Shown: positions 1 through 9,490, counted from the stretch's first letter. The stretch: DNA of 64,000 bases from Proteus hauseri ATCC 700826 (GCF_001654965.1 NZ_LXEV01000023.1:186001-250000), one strand, 5' to 3'. Program-made: numbers and translations. Notes: generated by a model not told the origin, from the sequence alone.

Positions 1-1
1 C

Positions 2-1861
2 CTTGCTATTTTAATTTCGCTGTATGCTATTTACTCTAATGCGTTATCAAATACACAAGAGTTTTATCGTAATACTATTTTTCTTAGTGGGATCTTAATT
101 CTAGGATTTATTCTTTTCCCGTTTTCTAAGCGTTTTTCAACACCTAAGTTTAATCTCTGGGATTATCTTTTTATTGCCTTAACATTAATTAGTTATGGTT
201 ATTTTTTCCTTAATTACGTTGATCTACATGTAGTCAGAAAAAGTATTCCTAATACGACTGATTATGTAATGGCGATACTTGGTATTATTGTCCTTTTCGA
301 AGCCGCCCGTCGTACTACAGGTTACTTTATTCCTGGCCTTGCAACTTTCGCTATTATTTACGCCCTATTTGGTCAGTATTTTATGGGTATTTTTGGTCAT
401 GCGGGGTTTTCGGTAGAAAGATTGTTATACCGCTTATTTATGACCAGTGAAGGCATATTTGGTATTACCCTATCAACAGCATCAACCGCTATTGTGGTAT
501 TTATTTTATTTGGATCATTTTTAAGTGTCAGCGGGGCTACAGCACTATTTAATGATTTAGCATTAGCCATTGCAGGTCGCCGTCGTGGAGGTCCTGCACA
601 AGTTGCGGTTATTTCATCTGCATTAACAGGTTCATTAAGTGGTAGCGCTGTTGCTAACGTAGCAACAACGGGAACATTCACTATTCCTTTAATGAAAAGC
701 ATCGGATTAACGCCACGTTTTGCTGGTGCAGTAGAAGCAACTGCCTCAACGGGTGGAATGATAATGCCGCCAATTATGGGTGCAGCTGCCTTTATTATGG
801 CTGGCTTTTTGGGTATTTCTTATACCACTATTGTTATTGCCGCCATTATTCCAGCACTGCTTTATTACGCCGCATTAATTATGGCAATAGATATTGAAGC
901 CAAAAAACAAGGATTAAAAGGATTAAGTAAAGAAAATATTCCTCGAGTTAAAGCCGTATTAAAAGCCCGTGGTTTATTACTATTACCACTAGTGATTGTT
1001 ATTGGCACATTACTTGTCGGAAAAACGCCAATTTATGCAGGATTTTTAGGCATATTAACCATTATCGTCGCCAGTTGGATTACGCCAGATAAAACCGTTC
1101 GAATGACATTAAGCAAAGTCGCTGATGCCTTAGCTGAAGCCGCAAGAGGCTCTGTACAAGTTACCATCGCTTGTGCTGCCATTGGTGTCATTATTTGTGT
1201 TGTTACCATGACAGGTATTGGCGCCACATTAGCCTTTAATATTGTCTCGATGACTGACAATACATTATGGATGATCTTATTAGTCGTTATGTTGGTATGT
1301 ATTGTATTAAGTATGGGTTTGCCTTCAACTGCATTATATATTGTTGTTGCCGTTACAGTGTCACCTATATTGATTAAAGCGGGTGTATTACCTTTAGCCG
1401 CGCATTTCTTTGTATTTTGGTTTGGTGCTCTTTCTAATATTACACCACCAGTAGCATTAGCCAGTTATACTGCCGCGAGTATAGCAAGAGCAGATCCAAT
1501 GCAAACGTCATGGGATGCTGTTCGTTTAGCACTACCCGGCTTTATTATTCCGTTCATTCTTGTTTATAACCCTGCATTATTAATGCAAGGCGATAACTTA
1601 GGTATATTCTCTATTGGATTAATGATTATTACTGCATTAATAGGAATTTATGCATTAAGTATTGCTACCGCTAATTTTTGGATGGTGAAAACAACATGGT
1701 TTGAACGCATTGCATTTGCTGGTGCCGCTATTTTGATGATCAAACCGGGCCTTTATACTGACCTAATGGGGATCGGCTTAATTATACTTACTGGCACATT
1801 CCATATTCTACGGTCTAAAAAGCAATTAAATAATATGGGGCATATTCCCGGAGAAAACTAG
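2..1861 (+). CDS. TRAP transporter fused permease (5' end outside window)
   Basis: This is a secondary transporter permease of the TRAP type in which the small and large membrane subunits are fused. Such permeases work with a periplasmic solute receptor, often of the TAXI class. The frame is open from base 2, so an ATG at 269 is internal and the true start lies upstream; about 619 residues are visible. Many hydrophobic helices are present. The Gly/Ser-rich signature GSLSGSAVANVATTGTF, typical of the DctM-like half, is easy to see. The stop codon is followed immediately by the ATG of the GntR gene, which indicates one operon with the regulator and the 2-hydroxyglutarate oxidase. The substrate is not readable from the permease; a 2-hydroxy acid or related dicarboxylate is inferred from the neighbours. 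The receptor gene would be expected upstream. Confidence 0.88.
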   Translation, partial: LAILISLYAIYSNALSNTQEFYRNTIFLSGILILGFILFPFSKRFSTPKFNLWDYLFIALTLISYGYFFLNYVDLHVVRKSIPNTTDYVMAILGIIVLFEAARRTTGYFIPGLATFAIIYALFGQYFMGIFGHAGFSVERLLYRLFMTSEGIFGITLSTASTAIVVFILFGSFLSVSGATALFNDLALAIAGRRRGGPAQVAVISSALTGSLSGSAVANVATTGTFTIPLMKSIGLTPRFAGAVEATASTGGMIMPPIMGAAAFIMAGFLGISYTTIVIAAIIPALLYYAALIMAIDIEAKKQGLKGLSKENIPRVKAVLKARGLLLLPLVIVIGTLLVGKTPIYAGFLGILTIIVASWITPDKTVRMTLSKVADALAEAARGSVQVTIACAAIGVIICVVTMTGIGATLAFNIVSMTDNTLWMILLVVMLVCIVLSMGLPSTALYIVVAVTVSPILIKAGVLPLAAHFFVFWFGALSNITPPVALASYTAASIARADPMQTSWDAVRLALPGFIIPFILVYNPALLMQGDNLGIFSIGLMIITALIGIYALSIATANFWMVKTTWFERIAFAGAAILMIKPGLYTDLMGIGLIILTGTFHILRSKKQLNNMGHIPGEN

Positions 1862-2575
1862 ATGATACAAAAGATCTCACGCCAAAAAGCGTCACATCAG
1901 ACCCTTGACCAAATAAAGCAAAGTATTTCGGACGGTACTTATCCTATTGGTGAAAAATTACCTTCTGAAAATGTTCTCGCTGATGCCTTTGGTGTTAGCC
2001 GGGTTCCAATCAGAGAAGCATTAGGTGTATTAGAAGCGAGTGGCATTATTACCTCACGCCAAGGTGGAGGTAGAAGAGTTATCGACCATTCAATACTGAG
2101 TAAATACGAACCGATAGTAATGGAAGTCGCTCGTCCTCAAGAAATCGATGCGTTGCTTGAAATGCGTGAGGTCATTGAACATGAAGCGGCTGCCATTGCC
2201 GCTTTGCGCCGAACACCAGAGGAACTAGTGGCTATTGAAAACGCGCATCAAGCATTTATTTTAGCCACGACACAAAATAAAAATATTGGCCATAAAGAAG
2301 ATTATCAGTTTCATCGCACCATAATGGTGGCTTCTCATAACCCATTTTTTGTTCGAATTTTAGATAATATGCATGAACTTTATCTTGGCGTACTAATGTA
2401 TTCATTAAGCCAAAATAAAGGGCGAGAGGTAGAAACTGAACGTGTTATCGCTGAACATGAAGCGATAGTTGAGGCAATACGTCAACAAGATTGCGACGAA
2501 ACCAGTCATAAAATGCGCCTTCATTTAACCAATGTACGTGGCAAATTAAATCGTTTACAGCAAGAGAAACGTTAA
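1862..2575 (+). CDS. GntR-family regulator, FadR/FCD subgroup
   Basis: This is a DNA-binding repressor or activator with an N-terminal winged HTH (about residues 12-75; SENVLADAFGVSRVPIREAL is the GntR recognition region) and an all-helical FCD ligand domain (about 95-225). FCD domains commonly bind organic acids together with a metal ion. The length of 237 residues is normal. The ATG directly follows the TAG of the permease gene, and a GGAG lies 8 bases upstream inside that gene, so translation is probably coupled. By position it should control the transporter and lhgO. In Pseudomonas the FCD regulator LhgR represses lhgO in response to L-2-hydroxyglutarate; equivalence here is inference only. 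Confidence 0.9.
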   Translation: MIQKISRQKASHQTLDQIKQSISDGTYPIGEKLPSENVLADAFGVSRVPIREALGVLEASGIITSRQGGGRRVIDHSILSKYEPIVMEVARPQEIDALLEMREVIEHEAAAIAALRRTPEELVAIENAHQAFILATTQNKNIGHKEDYQFHRTIMVASHNPFFVRILDNMHELYLGVLMYSLSQNKGREVETERVIAEHEAIVEAIRQQDCDETSHKMRLHLTNVRGKLNRLQQEKR

Positions 2576-2603
2576 CAATATATTTAGCAAAATGGATAAT
2601 ATT

Positions 2604-3794
2604 ATGACTTATGACGTTATTATCATCGGTGCAGGATTAGTCGGATTAGGAGTTGCCAGTGCACTTCAAGAGAGTCAGCCCGAGCTTAAATTACTGGTGA
2701 TTGATAAGGAATCTGGCCCTGCAATTCATCAAAGTGGCCATAACAGTAATGTTGTTCATTCAGGTATTTATTACACACCTGGTAGCTTAAAAGCGAGACT
2801 CGCCAAACAAGGCAATATCACTACTTATGCATTTTGCCAACAGCATAATCTTTATTATGATCGTTGTGGCAAAGTCATTGTTGCAACTAATGAAAGTGAG
2901 TTACAAGCATTAGAAAAAATTTATCAGCGCGGTATTGAAAATGGGCTTGAAGTAATAAAAATGACACAAAGCGAACTCAACGCCAGAGAACCTTATGTTA
3001 ATGGCATTGCCGCTTTATTAGTACCAGATGCTGGTATTGTAAATTACCCTGAAATTGCCGCCAAGCATGTAGAAATTATCCAATCACGCAATGGTGAATT
3101 CGCGTTTAATCAAACTGTTACTGCTATCAATGAAACCGATGATGTTGTTTCAGTGTCTACATCAAATAATCAATTTACAGGTAAATGGCTAATTAATTGC
3201 GCTGGATTATTTAGTGACCGTATTGCAAAAATGGCAGGATACAATACCGGAATGAAAATAGTCCCTTTTCGTGGTGAATATTTTATGCTTAACAATAATA
3301 AAAATTACTTAGTGAATCACTTAATTTACCCTGTTCCTAACCCTGATTTTCCTTTTTTAGGCGTACATTTTACTCGTATGTATAACGGGCATCGAGATGT
3401 AGGCCCTAATGCTGTACTCGCCTTTAAACGTGAAGGTTATAAAAAGAGCGATATCAACTTAAAAGATTTGGCTGAGGTATTAACTTATAAAGGTTTTTGG
3501 AAAATAGCTGGAAATTATTTTGGTGAAGGAATGGCTGAATTACGTCGTTCTTATTCTCGTAAACTTTTTACTCAAAATGCACAAAAGCTAATTCCTGATT
3601 TACGTGAAGCAGATATTCATCCTGGCCCTGCTGGTGTTCGCGCTCAAGCACTCACACAAGACGGAAAGCTCGTAGATGATTTTCATTTTGTAAAAGGAAA
3701 ACGCTCATTACACGTGTGCAATGCGCCTTCACCGGCAGCAACCGCCTCTATTGAAATTGGTAGAGAAATAGTAAGAGAGCACTTTTTATTATAA
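2604..3794 (+). CDS. lhgO: L-2-hydroxyglutarate oxidase/dehydrogenase
   Basis: This FAD enzyme oxidises L-2-hydroxyglutarate to 2-oxoglutarate and passes electrons to the respiratory chain at the inner membrane. The N-terminal Rossmann motif GAGLVGLG starts the FAD fold. Family hallmarks are HNSNVVHSGIYYTPGSLKA near residue 50, PFRGEYF and HLIYPVPNPDFPFLGVHFTR in the middle, and PAGVRAQAL with CNAPSPAATASIEIG at the C-terminus. An in-frame ATG at 2592 adds four residues. The ATG at 2604 is preferred because TYDVIIIG then aligns with the start of E. coli LhgO and GGA lies at a usable spacing. It is slightly shorter than E. coli LhgO (about 420 residues). It is the last gene of the TRAP-GntR unit, whereas E. 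coli lhgO sits with csiD and gab genes. Confidence 0.9.
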   Translation: MTYDVIIIGAGLVGLGVASALQESQPELKLLVIDKESGPAIHQSGHNSNVVHSGIYYTPGSLKARLAKQGNITTYAFCQQHNLYYDRCGKVIVATNESELQALEKIYQRGIENGLEVIKMTQSELNAREPYVNGIAALLVPDAGIVNYPEIAAKHVEIIQSRNGEFAFNQTVTAINETDDVVSVSTSNNQFTGKWLINCAGLFSDRIAKMAGYNTGMKIVPFRGEYFMLNNNKNYLVNHLIYPVPNPDFPFLGVHFTRMYNGHRDVGPNAVLAFKREGYKKSDINLKDLAEVLTYKGFWKIAGNYFGEGMAELRRSYSRKLFTQNAQKLIPDLREADIHPGPAGVRAQALTQDGKLVDDFHFVKGKRSLHVCNAPSPAATASIEIGREIVREHFLL

Positions 3795-3826
3795 TAATGA
3801 TCTGTTTTTATTTGTGAATAAAAATA

Positions 3827-3859
3827 AAAGGCACTGTATTTTATTTATTCAGTGCTTTT
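3827..3859. terminator. Bidirectional terminator between lhgO and the LysR gene
   Basis: GCACTG at 3831-3836 pairs with CAGTGC at 3850-3855, and flanking A and T runs extend the stem. It lies between two convergent genes and has a T-rich flank on both sides, so it can serve both. Confidence 0.75.
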
Positions 3860-3865
3860 AGTAAA

Positions 3866-4744
3866 TTAATTACTGCACTCTTTTAACGCCTCATCTATTA
3901 ACCACTGCTGAAATATCTCCATTGAAGCCGTAAGTGGTTTAGATTTTAAATACGTTAACCAATATTTTCCTATTTCAATCTCAATGGGAAAAGGCTGAAC
4001 TAATTGACCACTTGCGATTTCACGTGAAAACATTTTTGCTGGCGCTAATGCAATACCGCCCTCATAAATAGCTGTTTCAACCATTAATCGCGAAGAATCA
4101 AATATTGAGCCAGAAACTTTGAATGTTGAAATATTGGCAGCACAGCACCATTTTTCCCACTCATCCTCTCGATAAGAACGATATAGATTTTCATTAATTA
4201 AATCATTGGGATGATGTAAACGTTTTGCTGTTTCTGGTGAACATAACACCGTTAATGGTGCTGAAAATAACACCTTATTATGCGTTAATGGCCATAAGCC
4301 CTCACCAAATCTAATTGCAAAATCGAGTCCTTCGGTTGCTAAATTAACAATGTTGTTATTGGTTCTTAAACTTATTTCAATTGCAGAGTGTTGCTGTTTA
4401 AATTCTGCTAATTTAGGTAATAACCACCCTACTGCAAATGTACCAACCGCCGCAATTGAGACTACTTCACGATATTCACCACGTTCAAATTGTTTAAAAG
4501 CGCGCTCGATATCGCTAAATGCATTGGTTAATACTGAAAATAAAATTTGGGCATCATCCGTCATTTCCAATCCACGAGGTAATCGTCTAAAAAGTACTAC
4601 ACCTAAACGATTTTCGAGCATTCTAACTTGCTGACTGACAGCACCTTGGGTGACATACAGTTCTAACGCAGCTTTGGTAAAATTAAGATGTCTTGCTGAT
4701 GCTTCAAATGCTCTTAATGCATTAAGAGGAAGATGTGTGCGCAT
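3866..4744 (-). CDS. cumR: LysR-type regulator of the beta-lactamase (CumR/AmpR-like)
   Basis: This is a LysR-family activator of about 292 residues. The N-terminus MRTHLPLNALRAFEASARHL closely follows the AmpR consensus and leads into the HTH (NFTKAALELYVTQGAVSQQV). A LysR effector domain follows. A longer frame begins at a TTG at 4759, but the ATG at 4744 matches the family start and is preferred. It is divergent from the class A beta-lactamase gene, the usual arrangement for CumR/CumA of P. vulgaris and AmpR/AmpC elsewhere. AmpR-type regulators sense muropeptides from cell-wall recycling, so beta-lactam-inducible expression is expected. The symbol rests on resemblance and gene context. Confidence 0.85.
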   Translation of the reverse strand: MRTHLPLNALRAFEASARHLNFTKAALELYVTQGAVSQQVRMLENRLGVVLFRRLPRGLEMTDDAQILFSVLTNAFSDIERAFKQFERGEYREVVSIAAVGTFAVGWLLPKLAEFKQQHSAIEISLRTNNNIVNLATEGLDFAIRFGEGLWPLTHNKVLFSAPLTVLCSPETAKRLHHPNDLINENLYRSYREDEWEKWCCAANISTFKVSGSIFDSSRLMVETAIYEGGIALAPAKMFSREIASGQLVQPFPIEIEIGKYWLTYLKSKPLTASMEIFQQWLIDEALKECSN

Positions 4745-4916
4745 AATATTCTTAGCCAATAGATTTTCTCTAGGCTAAGGTGATTTATTATCGATTGTCA
4801 ATAAAGTGATTTAATAGGATATTGCGCTACAGTGATAATTATAACTCTTAATTTAGTTATAACCCATTATCTATATTGAGATTTTCTTTATTAAATTAAC
4901 CTAGGCTTTTATTACT
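4745..4916. promoter_or_regulatory. Divergent cumR/beta-lactamase control region
   Basis: This AT-rich gap of about 170 bases separates two divergent start codons. LysR regulators normally bind a T-N11-A dyad in such a gap and control both promoters. I see no dyad clear enough to give exact operator coordinates. Confidence 0.55.
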
Positions 4917-5804
4917 ATGTTTAAAAAAATTTTTCTTCGTTCCGTGGTGATGGTAGTTTCATTAATATCACTTTTCGCTTCATCAACTTTATGGGCACAA
5001 GATAATAGTGCTATCGAACAACAATTAGCGGCGCTTGAAAAAAGTACTCAAGGTCGTTTAGGTGTTGCTTTAATTAATACTGCTGATAATTCACAAATAA
5101 CTTATCGTGGTAATGAACGCTTTGCTATGGCAAGTACCAGTAAAGTAATGGCAGTAGCGGCATTATTAAAAGAAAGCGAGCAAAAAACAGATTTATTAGA
5201 TAAGAATATCAGCATAAAACAATCAGATTTAGTCGCTTATAGCCCAATTGTTGAAAAGCATTTAACGACAGGAATGACATTAGCCCAACTCAGCGCTGCA
5301 ACATTGCAATATAGTGATAATACAGCAATGAATAAAATCTTAGCGCATTTAGGTGGCCCAGAAAAAGTCACTCAATTTGCACGTTCTATTAATGATATAA
5401 CTTATCGCCTTGATCGTTCTGAGCCTGAATTAAATACGGCAATACATGGTGATCCTCGAGACACAACATCGCCATTAGCGATGGCGAAAAGTCTTCAGGC
5501 GCTAACTTTGGGCGATGCGCTAGGTCAATATCAACGTAATCAATTGATAACTTGGTTAAAAGGCAATACAACGGGTGATAACAGCATAAAAGCAGGTATA
5601 CCAAAACAGTGGATTGTAGGTGATAAAACAGGAAGCGGTGATTATGGCACCACTAATGATATTGCTGTAATTTGGCGTGAAAATCAGGCACCACTTATAT
5701 TAGTCATTTATTTTACCCAGCAAGAACAAAATGCGAAACCACGTAAAGATATCATTGTTAAAGCCACTGAAATTGTAACAAAACCGTTTATTAGGCAAAA
5801 TTAA
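4917..5804 (+). CDS. cumA: Class A beta-lactamase of the CumA/HugA (cefuroximase) type
   Basis: This is a periplasmic serine beta-lactamase that hydrolyses penicillins and oxyimino-cephalosporins. A Sec signal peptide (about residues 1-27, ending LWA before QDN) precedes the mature enzyme. The active-site S-x-x-K is STSK (Ser73 of the precursor, Ambler Ser70). SDN is in YSDNTA, the omega-loop Glu is in RSEPELN, and the KTG box is KTGSGDYG with Ser after KTG, as in cefuroxime-hydrolysing Proteus enzymes and CTX-M. Its 295 residues are normal for the class. Its control by a LysR gene of AmpR type is the known Proteus vulgaris arrangement; P. mirabilis lacks this chromosomal gene. Which named allele it is cannot be settled by eye. 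Confidence 0.92.
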   Translation: MFKKIFLRSVVMVVSLISLFASSTLWAQDNSAIEQQLAALEKSTQGRLGVALINTADNSQITYRGNERFAMASTSKVMAVAALLKESEQKTDLLDKNISIKQSDLVAYSPIVEKHLTTGMTLAQLSAATLQYSDNTAMNKILAHLGGPEKVTQFARSINDITYRLDRSEPELNTAIHGDPRDTTSPLAMAKSLQALTLGDALGQYQRNQLITWLKGNTTGDNSIKAGIPKQWIVGDKTGSGDYGTTNDIAVIWRENQAPLILVIYFTQQEQNAKPRKDIIVKATEIVTKPFIRQN

Positions 5805-5970
5805 GTTTAAGCATTAATCAATATTTTTATAACAATAATGACCTGTTGGTTCGCGCCAATATTTAATCTCTATTATATAGGGGCATCTTTATTTATTTGT
5901 ATATCTTTTTATATGCCTGAACTATATCGATTCAATAAAATTAGATAGTTTAATTAATCCATTATATTAA

Positions 5971-6000
5971 AAAGCCTCTTATTAAGAGCTAAGAGGCTTT
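5971..6000. terminator. Terminator hairpin between bla and the Lrp gene
   Basis: AAAGCCTCTT at 5971-5980 is perfectly complementary to AAGAGGCTTT at 5991-6000 with a 10-base loop. A and T flanks let it act on both strands, ending the beta-lactamase transcript and probably also the convergent Lrp-family transcript. Confidence 0.8.
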
Positions 6001-6064
6001 TATATTGAAAAGTAATGTTGTGTGATTGTTTAAATTTACTGACATCTAAATTTTTATAAAAAAC

Positions 6065-6529
6065 TTAAAGCGGCAGAGCAAAACTAACTTTAACGGTTTC
6101 CATTGGTACTTCTGTTTTTATACTTTGGATACTTGGGATTTGTGTTAAATAATCGGCATGAAAACGACGATAAGTCGCTAAATCTTTTGTCACGATGCGG
6201 ATCAATGCATCACATTCACCCGCCATTAAATGACATTCAACCACTTCTGGTAATACTTTTATTGCTTTTACAAACTCTTCAATGGTTTCAGCATCTTGTG
6301 CTCTAAACCAGATACGTGCAAATAAAGACAACCCAGCATCAACTTTACTACCATCTAAAACCGCAACATAACGAGTAATAACGCCAGATTCTTCTAGTAA
6401 GCGCACGCGTCTTAAACACGGGGATGGTGAAAGCCCAACTTCTTTTGCTAATTCAATGTTCTGGATTTTGCCGTCACGCTGAAGCACCTGCAAAATATGT
6501 TTATCTATCTTATCCAATTTTATTGACAT
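6065..6529 (-). CDS. Lrp/AsnC-family transcriptional regulator
   Basis: This small regulator of 154 residues has an N-terminal HTH (LDKIDKHILQVLQRDGK, then NIELAKEVGLSPSPCLRRV) and a C-terminal RAM/AsnC ligand domain. A TTG one codon upstream of the ATG at 6529 is open but the ATG is preferred. Proteins of this type form octamers or similar assemblies and respond to amino acids. It is divergent from a LysE-family exporter gene, so its probable task is to switch on export when an amino acid accumulates. The cognate amino acid is unknown. Confidence 0.88.
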   Translation of the reverse strand: MSIKLDKIDKHILQVLQRDGKIQNIELAKEVGLSPSPCLRRVRLLEESGVITRYVAVLDGSKVDAGLSLFARIWFRAQDAETIEEFVKAIKVLPEVVECHLMAGECDALIRIVTKDLATYRRFHADYLTQIPSIQSIKTEVPMETVKVSFALPL

Positions 6530-6691
6530 CAAAGATTAACCTTAGCTCTATTTATGGAATTTTATTGCCAATTAATTATTTTTGTTAGCAACAAAGCAAC
6601 CCGATTTTTTCGAAAACATCATATAATTTTTCAGCTAAATTTCACAGCAAAAACGATGTTCAACCCAACATATTTATATCAGGTGAAAAAG

Positions 6692-7303
6692 ATGGAATTT
6701 AACACTTTATTATTATTTGCTCTGACAGTATTGCCACTTATTTGTACTCCAGGGCCTGATATTTTATTTATCTCATCACAAGGTCTTGCCAGTGGAATGA
6801 GAACCGCATGGATAGCCAATGCTGGCGTGATTAGTGGGTATCTTACTCATGCCCTTTTCAGTGCATTAGGTCTTGCCACTATCGTTGCTGCATCACCTAT
6901 TTTATTTAATTTACTTAAATGGATAGGTGTTGCTTATATCGCCTATCTTGCTATTAAAATGCTGTTATCTGCATGTAAAAAAAGTAATTTAGTCATTTCT
7001 GCAAATAAAACCTCTCATGTTTTTCGTAAAGGTTTTTTAACCAGTTTTCTCAATCCTAAAGGATTGTTAGTCTATTTAGCTATTTTACCAAACTTTATTG
7101 ATAGTCATAATGATATAGCTCTGCAATCTATACTGTTATCAACAATATTTATTACTACTTGCTTGGTCATTTACGGTATTTTAGGTTCAGTTTTTGCTTA
7201 TATAGGCTTAAAAGGTGGCTTGTCTGATAAACGTCGTCGCTATAATGATGGCATTGCTGGTGGATTACTCACCTTTGCAGCTGTCAATCTCGCCTTAAAT
7301 TAG
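6692..7303 (+). CDS. LysE/RhtB-family amino acid exporter
   Basis: This inner-membrane exporter has about six helices. The family signature near the N-terminus is LICTPGPDILFISSQGLASG. The frame is open from an ATG at 6554, but the ATG at 6692 has AGGTGA five bases upstream and gives the standard RhtB start and length (203 residues), so the 46 extra residues are not counted. The C-terminal half holds the usual FLTSFLNPKG motif. It is divergent from an Lrp-family regulator. The exported compound is not predictable from sequence. Confidence 0.87.
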   Translation: MEFNTLLLFALTVLPLICTPGPDILFISSQGLASGMRTAWIANAGVISGYLTHALFSALGLATIVAASPILFNLLKWIGVAYIAYLAIKMLLSACKKSNLVISANKTSHVFRKGFLTSFLNPKGLLVYLAILPNFIDSHNDIALQSILLSTIFITTCLVIYGILGSVFAYIGLKGGLSDKRRRYNDGIAGGLLTFAAVNLALN

Positions 7304-7354
7304 CATCAATATATATACAAAAAGTATTTCACCTTATTTGACCACTGATATTGA

Positions 7355-7924
7355 CTATTTCAGTGGTCGAATATCTGCCCATAATAGTTGGCTATTTGCG
7401 GTTAATGGACTAATTTCTCCTTCCCGAATATCGGGTAGCCACCAAGCACCTTGTCCTTTGGAAATATGTTGGCAAGTGGCACCTGTTAACGTCCATTGCC
7501 CCTCTATGACATAAATTAAACCAGCATGAGAGCTTGGCAAAATTAAGGGTTGTGTCACTAACGTTGTTTCTGCTTTCCAACAAGTTCGACGCACCATAAT
7601 ATTTAAACATTTAACCGCCCCTTCGATTAATTCAGAGCGTACATGTATATCGCCTGAAAAATCGAAAGGTTGATAAGAGGTCGTCACAGAGTGATTAAAA
7701 AAACCGGGACTATTTAAATTAACACCCTTACCTTCTAACAATACCATTTGCCGTTCTATATCTGGAAATTGGCCTAGTGAACTATTATCATCAATCGATG
7801 TTAAACATGCACGCCATGAAAAATCATTATTAACCGGCCAACAAACAATTTCTTGTGTTGTGCCTCGTTGATTACTCCATGAAATAAACGGTAACTCTTG
7901 TTGATCAAAACAACGTAATTTCAT
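7355..7924 (-). CDS. ves: Ves/HutD-family cupin protein
   Basis: This 189-residue bicupin-like cytoplasmic protein belongs to the HutD/Ves family. Its N-terminus (SWSNQRGTTQEIVCWP), the DFSWRACLTSIDDN stretch, the PDIERQMVLLEG motif and the GQGAWWL region follow E. coli Ves closely. Ves is described as cold- and stress-inducible; HutD relatives occur with histidine-utilisation genes, but no hut genes are in the window. A strong AGGAGGA lies upstream of the ATG at 7924. It appears to be a single-gene unit. Its biochemical function is unknown. Confidence 0.85.
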   Translation of the reverse strand: MKLRCFDQQELPFISWSNQRGTTQEIVCWPVNNDFSWRACLTSIDDNSSLGQFPDIERQMVLLEGKGVNLNSPGFFNHSVTTSYQPFDFSGDIHVRSELIEGAVKCLNIMVRRTCWKAETTLVTQPLILPSSHAGLIYVIEGQWTLTGATCQHISKGQGAWWLPDIREGEISPLTANSQLLWADIRPLK

Positions 7925-8050
7925 TGTCTCCTCCTACAATATCTGGCTAATTAGTCTGATAGTGAGGTCAAGGATCAATCATTGGAGATTAGCGTTCATA
8001 AATCAATAAATAACTTTTAAAAATGTGCGCCAACATCGGCTATTTCTACG

Positions 8051-9466
8051 CTATTTTCGACGTAGTTTACGGCATCCTTCACCAATAATTTCCATTCCAC
8101 GTTCAGTACGATTATTCCATTGAAACGAAGAGTTTAAACGAAAGGCATGATTAAATTGGCAACTGGTTGAAAACATAGAACCCGGCGCAATACTCACCCC
8201 TCGTTCTAAGGCGAAATGATAAAGTTTATTCGCATCAAACTCTGATTCAAATTCAACCCATAAGAAATAGCCACCAATAGGAATATTAACTTTTACATCA
8301 TCAGGAAGATGCGTTTGTATTGCTTGCAACATACGATAACGTCTTTGTTCTAGCAATAATCTTAAACGACGAAGGTGCGTATCATAACCGCCTTGGGAAA
8401 GATAATCAGCAATAGCTTGTTGTGTTGGCATACTTGCCGATACTGTACTCATCATCTGCAATTGCTGAATTTTTGTTGCGTGTTTACCTGCTGCAACCCA
8501 GCCCACCCGAAAACCTGGTGCTAAACATTTAGAAAACGAAGCACAATGCAATACGCTATTAGATCTATCAAAACCTTTTACAGGCATCGGTGCTTTTGGA
8601 CTGTTATACAGTTCACCATACACATCATCTTCAATTAAAGTGATTTGATTTTTCGCTAAGATATCTACCAGCTTAATTTTATTCTCATCAGGCATAGTTC
8701 CACCTAATGGATTTTGACAGTGACTCATTAACCAACATGCTTTGATATCGTATTTTTCAACAACTTTCTCCAGCTCATCTAAGCAAATACCAGTTACGGG
8801 ATCTGTTTTAATAGCAATAGCTTTCAAGCGTAAACGTTCTATCGCTTGTAATGCACCATAAAAAGCAGGTGATTCAATCACAACCCAATCACCCGGTTCT
8901 GTCACAGCTTGCAAGCTAAAACTCAGCGATTCCATTGCACCTGCTGTTATTACAATCTCATCAGGTGAGACATGAATCCCTTGTAAAGCATAGCGTTGAG
9001 CAATGTTACGCCGTAACTTTTCATTACCCGGTGGTAAGTTAATTACTGAGCTTTGAGGTGCTAAATGCCTTGCCGCTGCCGCTAATGCGCTACTTAATTT
9101 TGGTTGAATAAAAAGGCTAGGATCAGGAAATGCAGAACCAAAAGGAATAATGTCGGGATCTTTACAGGCTTGGAGCACATTGAAAATAGAGGTGCTTATT
9201 TCAACATTTTCGCTCATATGCAGCCCTTTACTGGCGGTTACCTGACCAAAACGTGTATTACGATGTGCAACATAATAGCCGGATTGTGGCCGAGCCGTTA
9301 TCCATCCCTGACTTTCTAATAATTGATACGATTGTAAAACCGTCATTAAACTTAAGCCGGATTGTTTAACCGTATCCCGCAATGAAGGTAAACGGTCGCC
9401 GGATTGCCAGATATTATCTTCAATCTGTTGACGAATTTGCGCTGCAAGCTGTTCATATCGAGTCAT
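8051..9466 (-). CDS. MocR-type regulator: GntR HTH fused to an aminotransferase-like domain (YdcR-like)
   Basis: This 471-residue PLP-dependent transcription factor has an N-terminal winged HTH (about residues 1-75; SGDRLPSLRDTVKQSGLSL) joined to a fold-type I aminotransferase domain. The Schiff-base lysine is in HCASFSKCLAPGFRVGW. The protein follows E. coli YdcR along its whole length. The aminotransferase part normally senses PLP or an amino-acid adduct rather than working as a catalyst. It is divergent from the quinol oxidase genes across a 129-base gap carrying direct repeats, so it may regulate them; that is inference. Confidence 0.88.
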   Translation of the reverse strand: MTRYEQLAAQIRQQIEDNIWQSGDRLPSLRDTVKQSGLSLMTVLQSYQLLESQGWITARPQSGYYVAHRNTRFGQVTASKGLHMSENVEISTSIFNVLQACKDPDIIPFGSAFPDPSLFIQPKLSSALAAAARHLAPQSSVINLPPGNEKLRRNIAQRYALQGIHVSPDEIVITAGAMESLSFSLQAVTEPGDWVVIESPAFYGALQAIERLRLKAIAIKTDPVTGICLDELEKVVEKYDIKACWLMSHCQNPLGGTMPDENKIKLVDILAKNQITLIEDDVYGELYNSPKAPMPVKGFDRSNSVLHCASFSKCLAPGFRVGWVAAGKHATKIQQLQMMSTVSASMPTQQAIADYLSQGGYDTHLRRLRLLLEQRRYRMLQAIQTHLPDDVKVNIPIGGYFLWVEFESEFDANKLYHFALERGVSIAPGSMFSTSCQFNHAFRLNSSFQWNNRTERGMEIIGEGCRKLRRK

Positions 9467-9490
9467 ATAAAACTGTTTACCTCAAAACTG

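Noticed and set aside
7340-7368. Hairpin between the LysE gene and ves as terminator
   Set aside because: GACCACTGA/TCAGTGGTC pair, but no T run follows on either strand and one arm overlaps the ves coding end, so a terminator call is not supported.
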